From: Candidatus Anammoxibacter sp.
Lineage (GTDB): Bacteria; Planctomycetota; Brocadiia; Brocadiales; Anammoxibacteraceae
Assembly: GCA_021777105.1 (NCBI GenBank)
Contig: JAIQZQ010000004.1
Location: 34,451-98,450 of the forward strand
Direction: 5' to 3'
Length of the DNA stretch: 64,000 nt
Each line of letters opens with the position of its first letter. Within the stretch, counting starts at the first letter, position 1. Under the pieces are notes generated by a model that was not told where the DNA came from, ran no database searches, and saw only the letters and a list, made by a program, of their open reading frames with translations. Of this stretch, positions 1 through 9,600 are shown piece after piece. Both the position numbers and the translations under genes were made by a program.

Positions 1-2276
1 ACCTCTCCGCCAAGGCTTTCGAGATAGGCGACTATCGCCAAAAGTTCCGGTTGCGTAAATGAAATAGGAGGTTTGTCGGCGGCCGGCATTATAGGGCCAA
101 ATCCTTCAACCACGTAAACTGTCGGGTCCAGAAGGGATTCCATTAAATAATCTTTTGCGGAAATGCCGTCTTTTCGGCCGGCGGCTAGTTCGCCGACTCT
201 GTCAAGATTAGGGCCGCGTCCGCCGTCATCTTTATGACAAACCTTGCAATTGCCTTTGCCCTGATAAAGAGCCTCGCCCATCTTCACAATGCCGCTTTGG
301 GTTAAACCTTCCGTGGAAATTACAACCTCTTCGGGAACTTTTGATTCAAGTTGAGGTATGCTGTTTGAATAGAGTGTAAAGATGCCGATAAGCGCGGCGG
401 CAAAGCCTAATTTGCGTAAAAGTATTACTGTCGTGCCTGAAGACTCTGCTTTTGTCAGGTCTTTTCCGGTTTTGGAGACCCTCTTCTTTTTATCGCCAAG
501 CGATCCAATCCAGAAAATAAACAGAAGCATCCCTATAAACACAATAGTTACAACGGACACAACGTTTGCCGCGTAACCTAGAGCCGGGGTGTACGCCTCG
601 GAAGAGGTGTCTTTTAACACGCCGTAAACATGCCAATGCTGCCGTATTGCGGAACGGGCAAAGCCCATCAATCCCATAAGCCATGTGAACGTAACCGCCA
701 CGGCAAGGAGCGTGTATTGCGACCGTGGCGGGATGGATCCCCATTTAATTTGGCCCTTAATGCTTGCCTTGCGGAATAGAAATAGATCAATTGTAATTAT
801 TAAAATTATAGCGGCGATCACTGCTGAAACCTGATACACTGAAAAGCCTACTCTTACAATAGCCTCAACCATATAACCGTATATTCCATAGAATATGACT
901 ACTATGCATGAGACTGCCAATATGGCGATCTGGATATACATGCCAACTTTTGCCCAGCTGACCGTGGCGACCTTGTTTCCCCTGCGGTACAACAAAAAGC
1001 TGACAAATGTGGAGAGTATCATTAGATTTACCGCAGTGTTCTTTGCGGACATAACGCCTAGGAAACCAATTAGAGGATGATGCGAACCGCCCATTCGTTG
1101 TGTTTCCACAAAACTTGCGATCAGGGTGTGCGGGGTGGCCCAAATCATGAAACTCAGAGTTAGAACGCCGACCAGATACTTTATATATTTGCGGTATCTA
1201 TCGGCCCCGGGTATCCTCTCCATCCCCACCCATAGATAATAATTGGTGCACATAAACAAGATGCCGATAAGCACTGCCTGGATAATCCAGAGCCAGGAGA
1301 GAAAACCGCCCATAAGGCTTATGCCGAGTTGTTGGTTGTATCCATAAATCTCCCTTGTCAATAAATAGCCGGCAAACGGCAGCGCAAGGAATGCGGAAAT
1401 TGCTATGAAATTGCCTATATAGCCTTCCCAATCATAAAAGGCCCGTTCCGCCTCTGTTCTGGCCGTCATAAATTTAAATCCGGCAAACGCGGCAACCACC
1501 GCTCCGCCAAAGCAGATGTTGGCAATAAATCTGTGTATATTTAGCGGCATCCATGTGAAATTGGCAGTGGCTTCCCAAAGGCTCAGGAGGTTTCCGTTTT
1601 GGTCTATGCCGGCGGGGCTCATAGTAAAACTCACCCATGAATTGGCTATTACCATAATAGAAATGCCGAAGAGGTTTAGGAGTATGCCTAAAATGAGATG
1701 TTTTACCTTGCTATGTTTTAACCTGTCCCATGTATACCAATAGAGGTAGAGCAGAAATGTTTCGCCAAAGAAAAGGAGGGCGTATATCCAGAATGAGCCG
1801 TAAAAGATGCTTGAAAAATAACTCATGAACTTTGGATAAAATCCTATAAGCAGAAAGGCCAGCAAAGCTCCAAGAATGGCCGTGGTTGAAAAAGCGGCTA
1901 GCGTAAGTTTTGTAAATTCCTTTGCCATGCGGTCAAAGCGGGGGCTCTTGGTTCGTATGCCTATAAACTCGGCTGTTACAGCAAAAATAGGCACACCCAG
2001 GATGAAAGCCGCAAACATTAAATGAAGCTGCGCAACAAACCATACTGCAACCCTGCTGCCGAATACCGGAAATGAACGGTAATCCGCGGAACTGCCGGAT
2101 TTGGTTTTATTTATCGCTGTTTCGCCTGCGTTTGTGGACGGGGGTTTAACGGCAACTGAATCCGGTTCATGAGATTCTGACGCATAGGCATGTGTATTGG
2201 AACTAAACGGGCTCGCAATTTCGCTGCTTATTACAATTATGCCGACAAATAAAAACAGGTATATTAATTTTTTCAT
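1..2276 (-). CDS. Cytochrome bd-like quinol oxidase subunit I fused to a C-terminal cytochrome c (3' end outside window)
   Basis: The gene starts at 2276, one base after the stop of the preceding gene, and runs off the left edge with about 758 codons visible. The product has an N-terminal hydrophobic signal or anchor, then many membrane segments resembling the CydA family of bd-type quinol oxidases (for example an IHRFIAN segment and an ATPHTLIAS segment). Near residues 677-681 it has a CKVCH haem c motif, followed by a GPIMPAADK segment near residue 729 whose Met could be the sixth haem ligand. Canonical CydA is about 450-520 residues and carries no haem c, so this belongs to the enlarged bd-like oxidases known from Nitrospira and anammox bacteria. 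It probably passes electrons between quinol or cytochrome c and an acceptor in the cytoplasmic membrane. Whether it reduces oxygen cannot be told. It is the last visible gene of a three-gene operon. Confidence 0.75.
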   Translation of the reverse strand, partial: MKKLIYLFLFVGIIVISSEIASPFSSNTHAYASESHEPDSVAVKPPSTNAGETAINKTKSGSSADYRSFPVFGSRVAVWFVAQLHLMFAAFILGVPIFAVTAEFIGIRTKSPRFDRMAKEFTKLTLAAFSTTAILGALLAFLLIGFYPKFMSYFSSIFYGSFWIYALLFFGETFLLYLYWYTWDRLKHSKVKHLILGILLNLFGISIMVIANSWVSFTMSPAGIDQNGNLLSLWEATANFTWMPLNIHRFIANICFGGAVVAAFAGFKFMTARTEAERAFYDWEGYIGNFIAISAFLALPFAGYLLTREIYGYNQQLGISLMGGFLSWLWIIQAVLIGILFMCTNYYLWVGMERIPGADRYRKYIKYLVGVLTLSFMIWATPHTLIASFVETQRMGGSHHPLIGFLGVMSAKNTAVNLMILSTFVSFLLYRRGNKVATVSWAKVGMYIQIAILAVSCIVVIFYGIYGYMVEAIVRVGFSVYQVSAVIAAIILIITIDLFLFRKASIKGQIKWGSIPPRSQYTLLAVAVTFTWLMGLMGFARSAIRQHWHVYGVLKDTSSEAYTPALGYAANVVSVVTIVFIGMLLFIFWIGSLGDKKKRVSKTGKDLTKAESSGTTVILLRKLGFAAALIGIFTLYSNSIPQLESKVPEEVVISTEGLTQSGIVKMGEALYQGKGNCKVCHKDDGGRGPNLDRVGELAAGRKDGISAKDYLMESLLDPTVYVVEGFGPIMPAADKPPISFTQPELLAIVAYLESLGGE

Positions 2277-2277
2277 A

Positions 2278-2586
2278 TTAACTCTTTAACTTTTTGCCTA
2301 ATTTACTTTCAACGCTTTCAATTTTTGAGGCAATCCTGCCGCTTTTGCCTTTTCTGTAATCGAGTTTCATTGTCGTTATAATACGGTTGCAATCATTCTG
2401 CATTACACTAAAACATTGTTTGACAACGTCAAGAAGCTCGTCTATTTCGCCTTCAATAACAGTGCCCATTGGGTTAAGTTTGTATTCAAGGCCGCTTTTA
2501 TCAATAACATCCAATGACCTTGCCACATATTTGCTTACGCTTTCGCCTTTGTCAAGAGGCGTCATACTAAATTCAAGAAGCGTCAC
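2278..2586 (-). CDS. MTH1187/YqgV family thiamine-binding-like protein
   Basis: A 102-residue protein with the MTH1187 (UPF0045) pattern: an N-terminal MTLLEFSMTPLDKGESVS strand, the YKLNPMGTVIEGE segment, and a C-terminal DYRKGKSGRIASKI helix. Members are small ferredoxin-fold proteins that bind thiamine or related compounds and act in the cytoplasm. The start overlaps the stop of the upstream flavoprotein gene by four bases, and the bd-like oxidase starts one base downstream, so the three are translationally coupled. The length is normal for the family. The link to the oxidase is unclear; a role in cofactor handling is a guess. Confidence 0.85.
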   Translation of the reverse strand: MTLLEFSMTPLDKGESVSKYVARSLDVIDKSGLEYKLNPMGTVIEGEIDELLDVVKQCFSVMQNDCNRIITTMKLDYRKGKSGRIASKIESVESKLGKKLKS

Positions 2587-3563
2587 TGTTTTCTCTCCTT
2601 TAAAATGTGTTCAATTATCTTTTTACCGTGAAATCTGCCTGTTTCAATAAATATCTTGCCTGTTTGCCTGCCGCCTATAATGGAGCCCGCCAAATATGCC
2701 CCTTTTATGTTTGATTCATAAGACTCTTCAGAGAATTCCGGCTCCAATGAATCCGGGTTAAACCTGATTCCGCATTTTTCCAATAGATTTGTGTCCGGCA
2801 TATAACCAACAAGCGCAAATAAAAAATCGTTCTTTATTTCAACCGCGCCGGAATCATTGTTGTTTATAACTATGGAATTTGGCCTTATTTCAGCCAATTC
2901 TGAGTTAAAAAACGCATTTATTGAACCGTCGTTAATCCGTTTTTCCAATTCAGGCGCGATCCAGTATTTTACCTTTTTGCCCAGATCATTTCCACGATGA
3001 ACTAAAGTTGTGTTTGCGCCGTGCCTGTATAGGTCAAGCGCGGCTTCAACAGATGAATTATTTGCGCCCAGAACCGCCACGTCCATTTTATAGTATTGAT
3101 GGCCCTCTGTGTAATAATGAGATACTTTAGGGCTCTCCTCGCCTTTAATATTCAGCTTCTTTGGAATGTCGAAATAACCGGTGGATATTATGATATTTTT
3201 AGCATAATATGACTTTTCTAAAACATTTAACCGTTTGACTGAGATTGTAAATGCGTTATCTTTCCGTTTAATGTCAACAACCTCTTCATAACAATTAACA
3301 TTTAAATCATGCCGCTCCGAGACTGTTCTATAATAATTGAGTGTTTCCCTCCTTGACGGCCTGAAATTAAGGCTTGCAAACGGCGCATTCCCAATCTCCA
3401 GCAGATCGGGGGTGGAAAAAAATGTCATATCAACTGGAAAGTTGTTTATAGAGTTAGTCAGGCATCCTTTTTCAACAACGGCATAATCCAGCTTGCGCAA
3501 CCCTGCTTCAATCGCGCACGCAAGCCCGGCCGGCCCGGCTCCAATTATAACTACGTCTTTCAT
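2583..3563 (-). CDS. YpdA-family FAD/NAD(P)-dependent oxidoreductase
   Basis: A 326-residue flavoprotein. The N-terminal VVIIGAGPAGLACAIEAG is a Rossmann FAD-binding motif, and the second nucleotide site is seen at VAVLGANNSSVEAALDL near residue 160. The NSSVEAALDLYRHGA and GRQTGKIFIETGRFHGK segments are typical of YpdA, which in Firmicutes reduces bacillithiol disulfide. No CxxC redox pair is seen, consistent with YpdA rather than thioredoxin reductase. It is the first gene of a tightly coupled minus-strand operon with the MTH1187-like protein and the bd-like oxidase. The substrate in this organism is unknown; a low-molecular-weight thiol disulfide is the best guess. Confidence 0.85.
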   Translation of the reverse strand: MKDVVIIGAGPAGLACAIEAGLRKLDYAVVEKGCLTNSINNFPVDMTFFSTPDLLEIGNAPFASLNFRPSRRETLNYYRTVSERHDLNVNCYEEVVDIKRKDNAFTISVKRLNVLEKSYYAKNIIISTGYFDIPKKLNIKGEESPKVSHYYTEGHQYYKMDVAVLGANNSSVEAALDLYRHGANTTLVHRGNDLGKKVKYWIAPELEKRINDGSINAFFNSELAEIRPNSIVINNNDSGAVEIKNDFLFALVGYMPDTNLLEKCGIRFNPDSLEPEFSEESYESNIKGAYLAGSIIGGRQTGKIFIETGRFHGKKIIEHILKERKQ

Positions 3564-3936
3564 TTCTTAAGAATTGCAAATTAAGGGTTTGTAAAGAATT
3601 GATAATGCCGTATGTTTTATTAAATTCTTGAGACAACTTCGCTTCCGGCATACTGTTGGAAGACGCGGAAAATATGGCAAAAAGAGGGTTTAGGATAACG
3701 CAAGTAGCGCTGTAAATCAAGTTAAAACAACGCATACAATCCGGCGTTTTATAAATTTTTCCTATAATTATTCTATTAATTCGTTCAGCCGAATTATTTG
3801 TTAATATGAGCTCATTCTTTTATGCCGGCAACCTGGAAAGCTCTGTGATGAAATTTTCAACTAATTGTATAACCGTTTGCGTAATTTAACGTTATAAATC
3901 AAACACGATTCTTCATGCTAAGATTGTCGTAACTTG

Positions 3937-3945
3937 TGATATAAT
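3937..3945 (+). promoter_or_regulatory. Extended -10 promoter candidate
   Basis: TGATATAAT is a perfect TGn-TATAAT extended -10 element in AT-rich DNA, about 50 bases upstream of a short open frame with a good ribosome binding site. No good -35 was seen, as is usual for extended -10 promoters. Inferred from sequence only. Confidence 0.35.
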
Positions 3946-3993
3946 ATAAGATTAGATTATTTAATAATTCTTAATTTAGAAAGGGGTTTTTAA

Positions 3994-4086
3994 ATGGAAA
4001 ATTTAAAAAATCAACAACTAATGCTCAATATTCGTCCAAATATTATTAATTGGTTAAAAATTTATACACAATTTCAAAAATATTAG
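3994..4086 (+). CDS. Possible 30-residue small protein
   Basis: ATG at 3994 follows a GAAAGGGG ribosome binding site at proper spacing (about 3978-3985). The frame encodes a 30-residue peptide beginning MENLKNQQLMLN and ends at TAG 4084-4086. It sits between an extended -10 promoter candidate (3937-3945) and a strong hairpin with a T run (4158-4188), so promoter, ribosome binding site, frame and terminator line up. No family is recognised. In AT-rich DNA such a frame can arise by chance, so this is tentative. Confidence 0.3.
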   Translation: MENLKNQQLMLNIRPNIINWLKIYTQFQKY

Positions 4087-4140
4087 TAAATTTTAAATTT
4101 TTTTGCCGATACATTAATAATGTATAGTTGTTTATCCACA
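4062..4140 (+). other. Two DnaA-box matches in AT-rich DNA
   Basis: TTATACACA (4062-4070) and TTATCCACA (4132-4140) both fit the TTWTNCACA DnaA-box consensus in the same orientation, 70 bases apart, in very AT-rich sequence. No dnaA, dnaN or other origin-linked gene is in the window, so this is a motif observation and not an origin call. Confidence 0.25.
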
Positions 4141-4157
4141 AAGATTGCGCTTGTAAG

Positions 4158-4188
4158 AAAAATTTTCCTAAACTATGGGAAAATTTTT
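4158..4188 (+). terminator. Terminator-like hairpin
   Basis: Perfect 11-bp arms, AAAAATTTTCC (4158-4168) and GGAAAATTTTT (4178-4188), with a 9-base loop and a T-rich 3' side. It could end the short unit starting near 3950, and the symmetric A/T arms could work on either strand. Confidence 0.5.
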
Positions 4189-4388
4189 ATTTAGAGCGGT
4201 TAATGCGCAATTTTACGGTTAAGATATTAAAGGGGTTTATAAAGAAAATTAAGTTTATATTGATAATGGCATGCAATGTGCTTTAAATACTTTTGAGATT
4301 TAAAAGTGTTTAATTTTTGTCTAGTATTTATTAACAAAATAACCACTATAGCCTATATTTAATGATGAAAAGGAGGGCTTGTTTAGAG

Positions 4389-6548
4389 ATGAATAAAAAA
4401 CCTGTTTTATTGATAGCCGGCATAATCGTCTTTTTTTTAAACAGTAGCGCCGATATTTATGGCGGCTCAAATGATCTTGAAGCTGTTTTAAAGAATTCCG
4501 ATGGCACAAGCGCCTTTGAGGTGCAGGATTCAACCGCAAAAGCCCTGGTCAGGATGCAGTCTGACGGCAAGGTTGGCGTAGGAGTAACTGTTCCTGAAGC
4601 GTTTTTGCATGTAAAGGGGACATCTTCCACCGCATTGAAAATAGAAGGCAACGCTATAGTCATGGACGGTAATTTAGGAATTGGAACCGCGTCGCCCGCA
4701 AACGCGTTGGAAATTGCCGGCGCGGCTGTTATTACCGGCAGCGTCACGGCTTCCGCTTTTATTGGCGACGGTTCAGGTATAACAGGCATTTCATCCGACG
4801 CATTTGCCGTTATTAGCAGCAATATTACAGACGGCACGATTGCGGGAGCCGATTTGTCGTCCAGCCTTGATTTGACAACCACGGGAACTATATCGGCAAA
4901 CAGGCTTGCTGTAACGGGAGATGGTTTTGTTGTGGACAGTACAGGTTCGGTTACAGCTGCGCTTATTACAACAACAGGCTCAATAACGGCTAATAAACTA
5001 ATAATAACAGGCAATGATTTTGCTATTGATAACGCGGGTTCAATGACGGCTCTTGCAATTAAATCAAGAGGTTCGATTACTGCGGCAGGCACTGTTACGG
5101 CCTCTGCGTTTTCATTTGCGTCAGGCCAGGTTGGCGGGACAATTTCTGCCTCTACCGGCACAATAACGGTCTTGTCCTCATGGATGGACGTGCGCGGCAC
5201 ATTGACCGCTATGTCGTTTATTGGCGACGGCTCAGGCATAACCGGCATTTCATCCAGCGCAATTGCCGTTGTCAGCAGCAGCATTACAGACGGCACAATC
5301 CAGAGCGTTGATTTGGCTCCAAATATTAGCATAAATACAATGGGCACAATCTCGGCAACACGTATAGCAAACGGCAGCGATACTTTTGTTGTAGATAGCT
5401 CCGGATCAATGACTGTATCAACTCTAAAATCAACAGGCTCTGTGACTGTCACTGGAACTGTGACTGTAAGCAATGATTTAGTTGTGGATACGAGCACGTT
5501 ATTTGTGGATTCAACAAATAATAGGGTAGGCATAGGCACAATAACTCCCGCATTGAAATTGCATATAGTGGGTTCTTCAACAATATCTGGCAGAGTAGGT
5601 ATTGGAACTACGACTCCAAATGCAGCATTAGATATAGTAGGCTCACCGGCAATTGCGCTTACAACTTTAAATGTCAGCGGCACCACAACTATAACCGGAG
5701 GCTATTCCGGTATAGGCACTACAACACCGGCAATGCGGCTGCACATAGTAGGCTCTTCAACAATATCGGGCAATGTGGGAATTGGAACAACCACGCCATC
5801 TTCACCGTTGCATGTATCCGGGGCCGCTACGATATCGGGCAATACAGGGATAGGCACAACCACCCCCGCATTGAAATTGCATATAGTGGGTTCTTCAACA
5901 ATATCGGGCAATATAGGAATTGGAACAACCACGCCATCTTCACCGTTGCATGTGGCCGGGGCCGCTACAATATCGGGTAATACAGGCATAGGCACAACAA
6001 CGCCGTCATTGAAACTGCATGTCGTAGGCTCGTCAACAATATCGGGTAGAGTAGGTATTGGAACTACTACTCCTAGTGCTGTCTTGGATATAATAGGCTC
6101 ATCGACAATTGCGCTTACAACTTTAAATGTCAGCGGCACTACAACTATGACCGGTGGCAATGTAAGCATAGGCACGACCACAACTTCGGTGGATTTGCAT
6201 GTTGAGGGAACCGTCACCGTTTCAAACAGTTTAAATATAGGCACAACTACTGCGGGGGCCGCTATTACTATGCACCTCTCAGAATCGTCGCTTATTACTT
6301 TCGGGTCTATTTCCAATAATTCGTGCGCTGACAAATTTTTCAGCGTGGCAGGCGCATCTGACGGCGACACTGTCTTCCTTGGCGTGCCTGCGGCTATGGT
6401 AGGAACAGGTTCGCCAACGTCCGTAGGTCTGGCTTTCTTTGGATATGTAATTGAAACCAATAGCGTGGCAGTGAGGGCGTGCAATTTTACAGGCTCTGCG
6501 GTCACACCGACTGCCGGCACGGTTACCGCCGATGTGTGGAAGCATTAA
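4389..6548 (+). CDS. Exported repeat protein with GIGTTTP-type repeats (adhesin or fibre-like)
   Basis: Start at 4389 is preferred over 4362 because AGGAGG at 4371-4376 precedes it at a usable distance and because it places a clean signal peptide (MNKKPVLLIAGIIVFFLN) at the N-terminus; the product is about 719 residues. After the signal come Thr/Ser/Gly/Val-rich beta repeats. The first half has two copies of a FIGDGSGITGISS segment; the second half has tandem GIGTTTPxxxLHVxGxxTISG units. Such head-like repeats occur in tail-fibre and trimeric surface proteins, which form beta-structured stalks. The last ~100 residues are non-repetitive and contain cysteines. It is followed 110 bases later by a larger exported protein. 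A surface fibre or adhesin is an inference; no anchor domain is recognised. Confidence 0.7.
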   Translation: MNKKPVLLIAGIIVFFLNSSADIYGGSNDLEAVLKNSDGTSAFEVQDSTAKALVRMQSDGKVGVGVTVPEAFLHVKGTSSTALKIEGNAIVMDGNLGIGTASPANALEIAGAAVITGSVTASAFIGDGSGITGISSDAFAVISSNITDGTIAGADLSSSLDLTTTGTISANRLAVTGDGFVVDSTGSVTAALITTTGSITANKLIITGNDFAIDNAGSMTALAIKSRGSITAAGTVTASAFSFASGQVGGTISASTGTITVLSSWMDVRGTLTAMSFIGDGSGITGISSSAIAVVSSSITDGTIQSVDLAPNISINTMGTISATRIANGSDTFVVDSSGSMTVSTLKSTGSVTVTGTVTVSNDLVVDTSTLFVDSTNNRVGIGTITPALKLHIVGSSTISGRVGIGTTTPNAALDIVGSPAIALTTLNVSGTTTITGGYSGIGTTTPAMRLHIVGSSTISGNVGIGTTTPSSPLHVSGAATISGNTGIGTTTPALKLHIVGSSTISGNIGIGTTTPSSPLHVAGAATISGNTGIGTTTPSLKLHVVGSSTISGRVGIGTTTPSAVLDIIGSSTIALTTLNVSGTTTMTGGNVSIGTTTTSVDLHVEGTVTVSNSLNIGTTTAGAAITMHLSESSLITFGSISNNSCADKFFSVAGASDGDTVFLGVPAAMVGTGSPTSVGLAFFGYVIETNSVAVRACNFTGSAVTPTAGTVTADVWKH
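5574..6167 (+). repeat. Tandem coding repeats, 138-bp period
   Basis: The segment starting TCTTCAACAATATCGGGCAA recurs at 5754 and 5892 and, slightly changed, at 6030: a 138-bp (46-codon) period made of two related half units. A longer unit at about 5589-5701 recurs at about 6050-6163. Copies are nearly identical at DNA level, suggesting recent duplication or gene conversion. Confidence 0.85.
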
Positions 6549-6657
6549 TATAAACTCAATATTTTTAGAGCATAGTTATACATAGCGGCAAGCAAATGTT
6601 TTTAAAGAATTTGCGTGATATTTACAGACTAAAAGAACAGCTTTTGAAAGTTGTAAA

Positions 6658-9600
6658 ATGAAACAAAAAGAGAGATTGTTTACAATATATAAACCAAACA
6701 TGATTGTGTTATTGCTGTTGGCTCTTGTTTTGGTTTTTACGGCAAGAGTTGGCTATTCCGACGGGTTTATTATTAATTCAGGCCTAAAACTTGATATTAA
6801 CGATATCGTTCTGAATGTCAACGGCTCTATGACTGTCAGCGGGAATTTGGAGAGCGGCAACGGAACTATAACTGTCAGCGGAAACCTCGTGAATACCGGC
6901 ACAATTACGGCAAGCTCCGGGTTTATTGAGTTTACAGGGCTTAGCGGAACGCAAACTTTTAATCCCGGCTCATCCGGCAGCGTATTTAATAATGTCACGT
7001 ATTCAGGCACAAGCACGTTAACGCTGGCCAATAATATTGATATAAACGGCGCATTTCTCAATAAAACCGGCGCCTTTGACGCCGGCTTGTTTAACATGAA
7101 CATTGCCGGTGATTGGAATAATGAGGGTACTTTCCTGCCCGGTTCCAGCACCGTTACTTTTGACGGTGTAAATCAAACAATAAAAGGCTCAAATACTTTT
7201 TATAATCTTGCAAAAGTCGCTTCATCGCCTGTCACTTTGACGTTTGAGGGCTCAAAATCACAGACAATAACAAACAATTTGATATTGCAGGGTATTCCAG
7301 GCGTTCTTATATCTTTAAGAAGCGATGCGTCTCCCACTCAATTTAAGATAGCTGTCACAGAAACCGGCAGAAGTATTTTGTCATTTTTGGATGTTAAGGA
7401 TTCAGATGCTTCAGGCGGGAAACTGTTGGAGGTAGGCGACGATTCCGTCGATTCAGGCAATAATACAAATTGGCAATTTTTCGTGCCCACAACACCCACG
7501 CCTCCTCCAGCGGGAACGCCTGTGCCAACTCCTCCGGGAGGCGGTGGCGGTGGCGGCGGGCCGGTCGCAACTCCGGCGCCTACTCCGGCTCCGGCTCCAA
7601 GCGGATCGATTATAGGCAATGTTGCCGACTCAAAACTGCGGCCGATCAAAGGAATCTTTGTCGATGCTTACGATTTCTTTAGCGGTTTATGGATTGGCGG
7701 CGCGAAAACGGATGAATTGGGTGATTATACTATAACAAATATTGCCGCCGGCACATATAAGGTCGGTGTTGACGTTTCAGATACCGCTTTTGTTGAGCAG
7801 TTCTTCAACAAGGCGAATTGGGCGACTGCTGATAAAGTCATTGTAACTGAGACCGCCGGCAGGAGCGGCATTAATTTTATTTTGACAAACGGCAATTTTA
7901 TTCGCGGCAAAGTTTCTGATTCCGCAAGCAATCCTGTGCCGGGGATATTTGTTGACGCGTTTGACTCTGTTACAAGGGAGTGGGTAAGCGACAGCCTTAC
8001 CGACGGGCAGGGAAATTATTCCATTACTGTTCCGCCGGGAAGTTATAAAGTAGCGGTTAATACTTTAGGCACAGATTTTTTGCGCGAATTCTTCCTTGAT
8101 TCAGGCTCCTTTGAGGACGCTCTGGAAATAGTGGTGACTGCCAATAAAAATGCCGAGAACAAAAACTTCTCCCTTTCAAAAGGGAACACTATAAAAGGTC
8201 AAATAACCGATATTTTCAACAACAAGTTGCAAGGGGTCTTTGTTAATGTGTTTGACGCGTCGTCCGGCGAATTAGTTAATTTTGGCGAAACCGACTCTGA
8301 CGGCAATTATGAGGTTGCTGTTTTGCCGGGCAGATACAATGTGGTTGTGGAGGTGTTCGGCACTAATTTCTCCCCGGCGATACGGGAAAGTGTTGTTGTT
8401 AAAAGCAACGGCGAATCTCCTATTATCAATTTCATCCTTAATGTCTCCAATTTTGTCAAAGGCAAGGTTGCAAGCTCCACCGGGGCTCCATTGGCGAACA
8501 TATTTATCGAAGCTTTAAATTCAGAAACAGGGGTGTTTGTGGATTTTGGCGTCACAGGTCTAACAGGCGAGTATTCCATACCATTGCATCCGGGGGGCTA
8601 CACTATTAAGGTGAATACCGACGGCACAAATTTTCTGGAGTCTTCCCAAGATATTAATATGGTTGCCTCTGATGTGACTGTTGATTTTACTTTAAAGTTC
8701 GGCAATTTGATACACGGCAATGTTACGGACAGCTCAAATGCGCCTGTTTTTGGAGTTACTGTAAACGCTTTTGATTTTAAGACCGGTGTTTGGGCCGGCG
8801 CCGGGGCTACGGATATAAATGGAGATTATTCGATTCCGGTTGTTCCAGGCTCATATAAGGTCGGCATTGATCCGTTTGGGACAAATTTTGCTCCAATATT
8901 TTACGACAATGTTGATTGGGACAACGCTGAATCTGTAACGGTTTTTGAAGTGGGCGACACACTGGATATTAATATTGTTGTGCCGGAGGGCAGTTTTATA
9001 GAGGGAAAAGTCACAGCCGGCTCTAATCCTATAAGCGGCGTAATAGTGGAAGTGTATGATTTTCAGAGCGACACGTGGATTAACTCGGATAAGACAGATA
9101 ATGACGGCAACTATTCCGTCCCAGTTATGGCCGGGCTATACAAGGTCGGCACATTTGCCTTAAAACAGGGATTTGCGGACGAGTTTTATAATAATACGGG
9201 GGTTAATTTTGCCGATAAAGTTACTGTTATCCCCGGCAAAACAGTTTCACGGATTAATTTTGAACTTGATCCGGGTGGGTCTATTTCAGGCCTTGTAACT
9301 AATGGATCAACTCCTATAAAAGATATAGAGGTTAACGCTTTTGAATTTGAAACTAACAGGTGGGTTAGTTCCGGCCTAACAGACGCAGACGGAAACTATA
9401 AAATAAGTGGGTTGACTGAGGGGAATTATCGCGTATGGGCGTTTGATCCAGACGGATTTACGCCACCGCCGCCTGTAGTGGCAACGCCTACTCCGCAAGC
9501 GCCTTCAGCAACGCCGACGCCGGCTCCAATTTCTGGAGGAACGCCAACTCCACCGGGGCCAACACCGGCTCCTACACCACCGCCACCGGGGCCGCCACCG

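Noticed and set aside
3508-3735. 75-codon frame on the minus strand upstream of the YpdA-like gene
   Set aside because: It overlaps the start of the flavoprotein gene in another frame and shows no recognisable protein features.
5574-6167. CRISPR-like regular repeats
   Set aside because: The period is a multiple of three, copies are coding and there are no variable spacers.
4457-6520. Two long minus-strand frames opposite the fibre-like gene (4457-5686 and 5702-6520)
   Set aside because: They mirror the repeat composition of the plus-strand gene and have no family signature, signal or ribosome binding site.
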